From assembly GCA_944392805.1 (NCBI GenBank), contig CALXXZ010000007.1, forward strand, positions 1-64,000: 64,000 nt of DNA. The letters are read 5' to 3'. The stretch comes from an uncultured Clostridia bacterium (GTDB taxonomy: Bacteria > Bacillota > Clostridia > TANB77 > CAG-508). The notes below the pieces were generated by a model. It saw only the letters and a program-made list of their open reading frames with translations. It searched no databases and was not told the DNA's origin. This document shows, piece after piece, positions 58,149 through 64,000 of the stretch; positions within the stretch are counted from its first letter, which is position 1, and every line of letters starts with the position of its first letter. The position numbers were made by a program, and so were the translations under genes.

Positions 58149-58866
58149 TATTCAAAGATTTTCGCTTCAAGATGGTCCTGGGATTAGGACTACTGTGTTT
58201 TTAAAAGGTTGTAGTATTTGTTGCCCATGGTGTGCAAATCCTGAAAATATAAAATATGAAACTCAAGGACAATTTGGATATGATATAGAGTTAGATGAAC
58301 TAGAAAAAGAAATTCTAAAAGACGAAAAATTTTATAAATTAGGAGGAGGAGTTACATTTTCTGGTGGAGAACCTTTATTACAATTTGACAGATTAGAACC
58401 ATTGCTACAAGGACTTAATCAACAAAATATAAATATTTGTATAGAAACAGCCTTATTTGTGCCAACTAGTTTGTTGGAAATAGCTTTAAAATATGTTGAT
58501 GAATTTATAGTTGATATTAAAATTTTAGATAATACTGAAGCGAGAAAGGTATTAAATGCTGATATTGAATTGTATTATAAAAATATTCAAAAACTTTTTC
58601 AGCAAAAACATAATATCACTTTTAGAATACCAGTTACAAAAGAATATACTTTGCAAGAACACAATAAGACAAAGATATTAGAGTTACTTGAGAAGTACAA
58701 GCCTAAACAAGTTGAAATATTCAAGTTACATAGACTTGCAAAAAACAAATATGAAACTTTGAAAAAAGAAATGGCTGAATTTCAAGAAGTTACAGATGAC
58801 GAAATGGAAAATTTCCTAAAAGAAATAAAAAATGTAAAAATAAATGCAAGAATTTGCAAGATATGA
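58129..58866 (+). CDS. Radical-SAM glycyl radical enzyme activase
   Basis: The 245-aa protein has the activase start FSLQDGPGIRTTVFLKGC, the CxxxCxxC cluster (C28, C32, C35), WCANPENI, and the SAM-binding GGGVTFSGGEPLLQ. Activases of eliminase-type enzymes usually have an inserted ferredoxin-like domain with two more clusters between these motifs; here that insert is absent and the protein is PflA-sized, although WCANPE resembles the eliminase group. The start overlaps the enzyme gene by 20 bases, so the pair is made together. Confidence 0.94.
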   Translation: MKVRVTNIQRFSLQDGPGIRTTVFLKGCSICCPWCANPENIKYETQGQFGYDIELDELEKEILKDEKFYKLGGGVTFSGGEPLLQFDRLEPLLQGLNQQNINICIETALFVPTSLLEIALKYVDEFIVDIKILDNTEARKVLNADIELYYKNIQKLFQQKHNITFRIPVTKEYTLQEHNKTKILELLEKYKPKQVEIFKLHRLAKNKYETLKKEMAEFQEVTDDEMENFLKEIKNVKINARICKI

Positions 58867-58876
58867 GAGGTAAAAT

Positions 58877-59839
58877 ATGGACATATTTGTGAAATTAGAA
58901 AAAAACAAAAAATTCATGGAAAAGTATAACAAGTTTAAAAAGAAGAAACAACAAAAAGAAACAAAAAGAAGAGTAAAAGGAACATACAAATTTGTTGATA
59001 GAAAAAAGGATAAGAAAAACTTATGTATCATAATAGCAGGATACAAAAAAATCTTATGGGATGATATATTTGGTAGACTTGAAAAATTTATGCCAAAAGA
59101 TATGGATGTATGTATAGTATCATCAGGGCTATATAATGAAGAACTAGATAAAATAGCAGAAAAAAATAAATGGTCATACTTAAGTTTAAAACAAAACAAA
59201 GTAACATTAGTACAAAATATTGCAATAAATTTACATCCAAAAGCTAAAATGATATATAAGATTGATGAAGACATATTTATAACAAAAAACTTTTTCTCTA
59301 AATTGATGGAAACATATAAAAAAGTCGAAGAAGAAAGTAATTATAGAGTTGGATTTGTAGCACCATTATTACCTATAAATGGATATTCAAATGTAAATGT
59401 ATTAAAAAAGACTAGAACAATAGCTAAATTTGAAAAGAAATTTGGAAAAGCATATCATGATGGTGGAGGAGAAGAAAAAATAATCAAAAATCCAGAAATA
59501 GCAAAATTCATGTGGAAAGAAATAGGACAACTAGATGAACTATCTAAAAGATTTGACCAAGAAGAATTTGCATATTCAATATGTCCAATAAGATTTAGTA
59601 TAGGAGCAATATTATTCTCAAGAGACTTATGGGAAGCAATGGGAAGATTTGTAGTTGAAAAAGGAACTAATATGGGAAGAGATGAAGCACAAATATGTGA
59701 ATATTGCATGATAGAAAGTAGAGCAATAGTGGTTTCAGAAAATACAATTGCAGGACATTTCTCATATGGACCACAAACAAAAGCAATGGAAGAATTCTAC
59801 AATAAAAATAGAAAAATATTTGAATTAAAAGAGGTATAA
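58877..59839 (+). CDS. GT-A-type glycosyltransferase-like protein
   Basis: The 320-aa protein has a highly basic N terminus (about 1-50), then a GT-A-like core: NLCIIIAGYKKILWDDIF, VCIVSSGLYNEEL, IYKIDEDIFITKNFF (DxD-type acidic motif), SIGAILFSRDLWEAMG and GRDEAQICEYC. It lies 10 bases after the activase and 3 before glf, so it belongs to the operon. The family is not one I can name; a hexosyl- or galactofuranosyl-type role is only suggested by the glf neighbour. Confidence 0.75.
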   Translation: MDIFVKLEKNKKFMEKYNKFKKKKQQKETKRRVKGTYKFVDRKKDKKNLCIIIAGYKKILWDDIFGRLEKFMPKDMDVCIVSSGLYNEELDKIAEKNKWSYLSLKQNKVTLVQNIAINLHPKAKMIYKIDEDIFITKNFFSKLMETYKKVEEESNYRVGFVAPLLPINGYSNVNVLKKTRTIAKFEKKFGKAYHDGGGEEKIIKNPEIAKFMWKEIGQLDELSKRFDQEEFAYSICPIRFSIGAILFSRDLWEAMGRFVVEKGTNMGRDEAQICEYCMIESRAIVVSENTIAGHFSYGPQTKAMEEFYNKNRKIFELKEV

Positions 59840-59842
59840 GTT

Positions 59843-60943
59843 ATGAAAAAATATGATTATTTAATAGTAGGTGCAGGTTTATTTGGAGCAGTATTTGCAC
59901 ATGAAATGAATAAAAAAGGAAAAAAATGTCTTGTAATAGATAGAAGAAATCATATAGGTGGAAATATCTATTGTGAAAAAATAAATGGAATCAATGTTCA
60001 CAAATATGGAGCACATATATTCCATACAAGTGATAAAGAAGTATGGGAATATGTAAATCAATTTGCAGAATTTAATAATTACATAAACTCTCCAATTGCA
60101 AATTATAAAGGAGAAATCTACAATTTACCATTTAATATGAATACATTTTCAAAATTATGGGGAATTGCAACACCAGCACAGGCAAAAGAAATTATTGAAA
60201 AACAAAAAGCCGAATATAATATCACAGAACCTAAAAACTTAGAAGAACAAGCAATTTCTCTAGTTGGAAAAGATATTTATATGAAACTAGTAAAAGAATA
60301 TACAGAAAAACAATGGGGAAGAGATTGTAAAGATCTACCATCATTTATTATAAAAAGATTACCAGTTAGATTTGTATATGACAATAACTATTTCAATGAT
60401 AGATATCAAGGAATTCCAGAAGGTGGATATAATGTTATAATTGAAAAATTATTAGCAGATGCTGATGTAGAACTTGGTGTTGACTATCTAAAAGAAAAGG
60501 ATAAATATAATAGCCTAGCTGATAAAATTCTATATACTGGTATGATAGATGAATATTTTGGATATAAATTTGGAAACTTAGAATGGCGTTCATTAAAATT
60601 TGAAAATGAAGTATATGAAGATATTGATGATTATCAAGGTAATGCAGTTGTTAATTATACAAGCCATGATGAAAAATATACTAGAATTATTGAACATAAA
60701 CATTTTGAATTTAATAAGTGTAAAGGTACAATAATTACTAAAGAATATCCAATGGACTGGAAAATGGGAGATGAAGCTTATTATCCAGTTAATGATGAAA
60801 AAAATAATTCTTTATTTGAAAAATATAGAGAATTAGCTGATAAAGAAACTAATGTTATTTTTGGTGGCAGACTTGGAAATTATAAATATTATGATATGGA
60901 TAAAGTTATCAGAGCTGCATTAGATTTAACAAAAACACTTTAA
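59843..60943 (+). CDS. glf: UDP-galactopyranose mutase
   Basis: Glf is a flavoenzyme that converts UDP-galactopyranose to UDP-galactofuranose. The 366-aa protein has the FAD Rossmann start DYLIVGAGLFGAVFAHEM, RRNHIGGNIYCE, HKYGAHIFHT, EKQWGRDCKDLP and GRLGNYKYYDMDKVI. It implies galactofuranose in the exported glycan. Last gene of the locus; the stop codon runs straight into a palindromic repeat. Confidence 0.97.
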   Translation: MKKYDYLIVGAGLFGAVFAHEMNKKGKKCLVIDRRNHIGGNIYCEKINGINVHKYGAHIFHTSDKEVWEYVNQFAEFNNYINSPIANYKGEIYNLPFNMNTFSKLWGIATPAQAKEIIEKQKAEYNITEPKNLEEQAISLVGKDIYMKLVKEYTEKQWGRDCKDLPSFIIKRLPVRFVYDNNYFNDRYQGIPEGGYNVIIEKLLADADVELGVDYLKEKDKYNSLADKILYTGMIDEYFGYKFGNLEWRSLKFENEVYEDIDDYQGNAVVNYTSHDEKYTRIIEHKHFEFNKCKGTIITKEYPMDWKMGDEAYYPVNDEKNNSLFEKYRELADKETNVIFGGRLGNYKYYDMDKVIRAALDLTKTL

Positions 60944-61001
60944 AGGGGACGGTCCTGTTTTGAAGGGGACAGTCCCCTTTAAAACAGGACCGTCCCCTTT
61001 T
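60942..61001 (+). repeat. Large palindromic repeat, copy 7
   Basis: AAAGGGGACGGTCCTGTTTT, then GAAGGGGACAGTCCCCTTT, then AAAACAGGACCGTCCCCTTT. The whole is an almost perfect 58-base palindrome made of two inverted repeat units meeting at GGGGACAGTCCCC. It may also act as the terminator of the glycan operon, although its T tail is short. Confidence 0.88.
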
Positions 61002-61023
61002 AGAAAAAATTTTCCAAAATGTA

Positions 61024-61052
61024 TTGACAAAATAAACCAAAAATTGTATAAT
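61024..61052 (+). promoter_or_regulatory. Promoter for infC-rpmI-rplT
   Basis: TTGACA (61024-61029) and TATAAT (61047-61052), 17-base spacer, both perfect. Confidence 0.9.
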
Positions 61053-61057
61053 AGTTA

Positions 61058-61210
61058 CTGTTACAAGAAGAAGTTATCCACTTCTCACCTTATCTATGTG
61101 GAAAAAGGTTAGAAAATTTTAGATTTATATGAATAAATGTATATCTATAATTGTGTGGAATTGACTTGTAACAAAGTCAATTTTTTTCGTTAAAAGCGAA
61201 GCAAAAAATC
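61058..61210 (+). promoter_or_regulatory. L20-type ribosomal protein leader with terminator
   Basis: The 150-base structured leader lies between the promoter and infC. It ends in an intrinsic terminator (ATTGACTT 61160-61167 with AAGTCAAT 61174-61181, then TTTTTTT). In Firmicutes L20 binds such leaders and causes premature termination when in excess. Upstream elements (61075-61150) can form competing stems, but I cannot place the L20 site exactly. Confidence 0.7.
61160..61188 (+). terminator. Attenuator terminator of the infC leader
   Basis: An 8-bp stem with seven T residues, 37 bases before the predicted infC start. Confidence 0.85.
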
Positions 61211-61224
61211 AGGAGGTGTTTTAT

Positions 61225-61734
61225 ATAAAACAAGAATTACCTATAAATGGTCAAATAAGAGCCAAAGAAGTTCAATTAATAAGTGATGATGGACAAAAAA
61301 TGGGAATAGTACCACTATCAAGAGCATTAGAATTAGCAGGTGACAAAAAATTAGACTTAGTATTAGTATCTCCAAATTCAGAAATACCAGTATGTAAAAT
61401 AATGAATTATGGAAAATACAAATTTGAACAATCTAAAAAAGAAAAAGAAGCTAAAAAGAAACAAAAAGTTCAAGAAACAAAAGAACTAAGAATAACACCT
61501 AATATTGAAGAACATGACTTTGGTTTTAAAGCAAAAAATGCAAGAAAATTTCTAGAAGATGGAAATAAAGTAAAAATTACTGTAAGATTTAGAGGAAGAG
61601 AATTAAATAATACAAAAATGGGAGAAGAAGTATTAAATCAATTTATAAAAACTCTAGAAGATATATCAGTAGTTGAGAAAAAGCCAAAACTAGAAGGTAA
61701 GAATATGTTTATTATACTAGCTAAAAAAGCTTAA
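61225..61734 (+). CDS. infC: Translation initiation factor IF-3
   Basis: IF-3 keeps ribosomal subunits apart and checks initiator tRNA and start codon. The protein has the typical beginning LPINGQIRAKEVQLI, the GIVPLSRALELA helix, the basic linker KEKEAKKKQK and the C-terminal ELRITPNIEEHDFGFKAKNARKFL. No ATG is available: the only in-frame GTG (61216) lies within the Shine-Dalgarno AGGAGGTG itself. The ATA at 61225, eight bases after AGGAGG, gives the family N terminus and is the likely start. Rare start codons (AUU and related) are the basis of IF-3 autoregulation. Confidence 0.93.
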   Translation: MKQELPINGQIRAKEVQLISDDGQKMGIVPLSRALELAGDKKLDLVLVSPNSEIPVCKIMNYGKYKFEQSKKEKEAKKKQKVQETKELRITPNIEEHDFGFKAKNARKFLEDGNKVKITVRFRGRELNNTKMGEEVLNQFIKTLEDISVVEKKPKLEGKNMFIILAKKA

Positions 61735-61772
61735 TAATATAAAATCTAAACAATTGAAAGGAGCGAAAAGCT

Positions 61773-61976
61773 ATGCCAAAACTAAAAACAAACAAAGCAG
61801 CTAAAAAAAGATATTCATTAACAGCAACAGGAAAAGTAAAAAGAACAACAGCTAATAGAAGACACTTATTAGCAAACAAAACAAAAAGACAAAAATTATC
61901 AAGCAGACGCCCAGGAGCATATGCAGATAAATCATGTGAAAATACAATTAAAAAATTATTACCATATGGTAACTAA
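61773..61976 (+). CDS. rpmI: 50S ribosomal protein L35
   Basis: The 67-aa basic protein starts [20 protein letters not shown] and contains [14 protein letters not shown], standard for L35. AAAGGAG lies upstream. Second gene of the infC operon. Confidence 0.97.
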   Translation: MPKLKTNKAAKKRYSLTATGKVKRTTANRRHLLANKTKRQKLSSRRPGAYADKSCENTIKKLLPYGN

Positions 61977-62001
61977 AAAGTAGAATGAGGAGGGAAAATA
62001 A

Positions 62002-62352
62002 ATGGCAAGAGTAAAATCAGCAATGACAACAAGAAGAAGACATAAAAAAGTATTAAAACAAGCAAAAGGATATTATGGAGCAAAACATTATAGATTTAGA
62101 AACGCAAATCAAGCTGTATTAAAATCATTATCATATGCATATGTTGGAAGAAAAGATAGAAAAAGCAATTTCAGAAAATTATGGATAGCAAGAATAAATG
62201 CAGCAGCAAGAATGAATGGAACAACATACAGCAAATTAATAGCAGGATTAAAGAAAGCTAATGTAACAATAAATAGAAAAATGTTAGCTGAAATAGCTGT
62301 AAATGATCCAAAAGCATTTACAGAAATAGCAACAGTTGCAAAAAATGCATAG
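62002..62352 (+). CDS. rplT: 50S ribosomal protein L20
   Basis: The 116-aa protein has [40 protein letters not shown] and [20 protein letters not shown], all L20 hallmarks. It assembles early in the large subunit and represses its own operon through the leader. AGGAGGG precedes the ATG. Confidence 0.98.
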   Translation: MARVKSAMTTRRRHKKVLKQAKGYYGAKHYRFRNANQAVLKSLSYAYVGRKDRKSNFRKLWIARINAAARMNGTTYSKLIAGLKKANVTINRKMLAEIAVNDPKAFTEIATVAKNA

Positions 62353-62360
62353 TAAAAGAA

Positions 62361-62403
62361 AAGGAGGTCTTTATTTTAATAAAATTAAAATAAGACCTTT
62401 TTG
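62361..62403 (+). terminator. Intrinsic terminator after rplT
   Basis: AGGTCTTtATTTTAAT and ATTaAAATAAGACCT form a long stem followed by TTTTTG. Confidence 0.88.
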
Positions 62404-62425
62404 CGTTATAAAATTGGAGGAATAT

Positions 62426-63022
62426 ATGAACATAGGAATAGATATAGATGGAGTATTATTAGATTTAGAAAGATTTGCATTAGACTATGGTACGAAATTT
62501 TGTATAGAAGAAAATATAGATATAAAAATAAATGTACAAGAATATTATGAAGCATTAAAATTTAATTGGACAGAAGAACAAGAAAACAAATTTTGGAACA
62601 AATATATAGTAAAATATTTTTCAGAATCACAACCAAGAGAATTTGCATCACAAATAATAAAAAAATTAAGAGAAGAAGGAAATAAAATATATATAATAAC
62701 AGCAAGAGATGAAGAAGGGTTACCTAAAGAACAATATGGTAAATCACAAGAAATAACAAAGAAATGGTTAAATGAAAATAATATAGAATATGACAAATTA
62801 ATATTTGTATCAGATTCAGAAAAATTAAATCAATGTATAGAAAATGATGTAAAAATAATGATAGAAGATAGTCCTACTAATATAAAAAACATATCAACAC
62901 AGATTCCTGTTATAAAATTTAATTGTGGTTATAATGAAAATATTTCAGGAAGTAATATTATAACAGCATATGGTTGGTATCAAATATATGAAATAATAAA
63001 TAAAAAAATGAAAGGAGAATAA
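62426..63022 (+). CDS. HAD-superfamily 5'(3')-nucleotidase-like protein
   Basis: The 198-aa protein begins NIGIDIDGVLLDLERFA, the HAD motif I (DxDGVL) with both Asp residues. It has IYIITARDEEG (motif II Thr region) and the motif IV MIEDSPTNIKNIS acidic patch, as in the NT5C/YqfW-type nucleotidase group. The likely reaction is dephosphorylation of nucleotides or small phosphate esters. ATG 62426 with GGAGG is preferred to a longer frame starting in rplT, which would cross the terminator. It is followed three bases later by guaB. Confidence 0.82.
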   Translation: MNIGIDIDGVLLDLERFALDYGTKFCIEENIDIKINVQEYYEALKFNWTEEQENKFWNKYIVKYFSESQPREFASQIIKKLREEGNKIYIITARDEEGLPKEQYGKSQEITKKWLNENNIEYDKLIFVSDSEKLNQCIENDVKIMIEDSPTNIKNISTQIPVIKFNCGYNENISGSNIITAYGWYQIYEIINKKMKGE

Positions 63023-63025
63023 AAT

Positions 63026-64000
63026 ATGGCCCAAATTTTAGATGATTTATCAAGAACATTTAATGAGTTCTTGTTATTACCAAACTTAACAGATGAAAGA
63101 TGTATACCATCAAATGTATCATTAAAAACACCATTAGTAAAATATAAAAAAGGAGAAGAACCAAAATATTCAGCAAATGTTCCAATGGTTTCAGCAATAA
63201 TGCAATCAGTATCAGGAGAAGAAATGGGAATTGCACTTGCAAGAGAAGGTGGAGTTGCATTTATATATGGTTCACAATCAATAGAATCACAAGCAAAAAT
63301 GGTACATAATGTAAAAAAACATAAAGCAGGTTTTGTAATAAGTGACTCAAATGTAAAAAGTGGAACTACATTAAGAGAAGTTAGAGAACTAATACAAGAA
63401 ACAGGACATTCAACAGTAATGATAACTGAAGATGGAACAGCAAATGGAAAATTATTAGGGCTAGTAACTGATAAAGATTACAGAGTATCAAGAGATGATA
63501 TGAATGCACCAATAGATAATTTTATGACACCAATAGAAAAAATAGTATGGGCACCAGAAGGAACAACCTTATCAGAAGCAAATGATATAATATGGGAACA
63601 TAAAAAAGAATGTTTACCAATATTGACTCCAGAAGGAAATTTAAAATATTTAGTATTTAGAAAAGATTACGAAGATAGAAAACATAATCCAAATTCATTA
63701 TTAGATGATAATAAAAGTTATATAGTTGGTGCAGGTGTAAATACAAGAGATTATGAACAAAGAATTCCTGCATTAGTAGATGCTGGAGTTGATATATTAT
63801 GTATAGATTCATCAGATGGATTTTCAGTATGGCAAAAAAACACAATTCAATTTGTTAGAGAAAAATATGGTGATAGTGTAAAAATAGGTGCAGGAAATGT
63901 TGTAGATAAAGAAGGATTTAGATATCTAGCAGAAGCAGGAGCAGACTTCATCAAAGTTGGTGTAGGTGGAGGATCTATATGTATAACTAGAGAAACTAAA
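63026..64000 (+). CDS. guaB: IMP dehydrogenase (partial, runs off window)
   Basis: GuaB oxidises IMP to XMP with NAD, the branch point to guanine nucleotides. The first 325 residues are present: catalytic barrel start ([15 protein letters not shown]), tandem CBS domains (about 95-215, GLVTDKDYR and the DNFMTPIE segment), then [30 protein letters not shown] and the catalytic Cys loop [12 protein letters not shown]. The flap and C terminus lie beyond 64000. AAAGGAG precedes the ATG. Confidence 0.95.
   Translation, partial: MAQILDDLSRTFNEFLLLPNLTDERCIPSNVSLKTPLVKYKKGEEPKYSANVPMVSAIMQSVSGEEMGIALAREGGVAFIYGSQSIESQAKMVHNVKKHKAGFVISDSNVKSGTTLREVRELIQETGHSTVMITEDGTANGKLLGLVTDKDYRVSRDDMNAPIDNFMTPIEKIVWAPEGTTLSEANDIIWEHKKECLPILTPEGNLKYLVFRKDYEDRKHNPNSLLDDNKSYIVGAGVNTRDYEQRIPALVDAGVDILCIDSSDGFSVWQKNTIQFVREKYGDSVKIGAGNVVDKEGFRYLAEAGADFIKVGVGGGSICITRETK

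Noticed and set aside
61216..61224. GTG as infC start
   Set aside because: The codon is part of the AGGAGGTG Shine-Dalgarno, leaving no site to direct it; the family N terminus begins after the ATA.
62336..62425. N-terminal extension of the HAD nucleotidase into rplT
   Set aside because: It would be translated through the rplT terminator; the ATG at 62426 follows GGAGG and begins with the HAD motif.

Overview
The window is AT-rich chromosomal DNA from a low-GC, spore-forming, probably anaerobic Firmicute of the class Clostridia, most likely an uncultured gut-type lineage. The evidence: ATA (Ile) and AGA (Arg) codons dominate; spoIIID and a BofC-like protein imply sporulation; the era-yqzL-recO and infC-rpmI-rplT gene orders are typical of Firmicutes; groESL carries a CIRCE operator; there is a glycyl radical enzyme with its activase. 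I cannot name genus or species from sequence alone. No rRNA, CRISPR array, prophage or transposase gene is visible.

Layout. (1) 1-6.6 kb: a frameshifted ComEC-type metallo-beta-lactamase remnant, a BofC-like gene between inverted copies of a short repeat, pgsA and clpE on the minus strand, a secreted orphan protein, tRNA-Leu(CAA) and a PAP2 phosphatase. (2) 6.7-33.8 kb: mostly housekeeping genes on the plus strand: pyrG, groES-groEL, a 57-aa orphan ORF, a short alaS, a HIT protein, a sortase, ligA, folD, a minimal dprA, an acidic DnaB-like ATPase, rdgB, spoIIID, an RsiV-like protein, htrA (minus), a pilin-like protein, rnhB, pyrimidine-nucleoside phosphorylase, the diadenylate cyclase cdaA, truA, tRNA-Met, a Ca2+/Na+ exchanger, a 767-aa protein of unknown family, era, yqzL and recO. 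(3) 33.8-60.9 kb: a long, tightly packed surface-polysaccharide locus. (4) 61.0-64.0 kb: infC-rpmI-rplT behind an L20-type leader, a 5'-nucleotidase-like HAD protein and the 5' part of guaB, which runs off the window.

The polysaccharide locus holds an ABC exporter (Wzm/Wzt with a carbohydrate-binding-type C-terminal extension), a WbdD-like methyltransferase-kinase-coiled-coil protein that could cap chains and set their length, several GT2 enzymes, a GT4 enzyme joined to a DUF4422 domain, a GtrB-like polyprenyl-phosphate glycosyltransferase with two multi-pass membrane proteins that could use its product, a Wzx flippase, UDP-galactopyranose mutase, a repeat-bearing secreted M14 peptidase and a membrane-anchored MBL-fold hydrolase. 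Directly after wzx, with overlapping reading frames, sit a short glycyl radical enzyme and its radical-SAM activase. Radical chemistry inside a glycan assembly operon is the most unusual system here.

A second theme is a family of short GC-rich palindromic repeats (cores GGGGACAGTCCCC and GGACCGTCCCC) at seven loci. One sits inside a reading frame and forms the linker between the GT4 and DUF4422 domains; one supplies the last two codons and the stop codon of recO; two flank the BofC-like gene in inverted orientation. A third theme is stress regulation: a tandem TGTGAA-N5-TGTGAA motif occurs upstream of both groESL and htrA.
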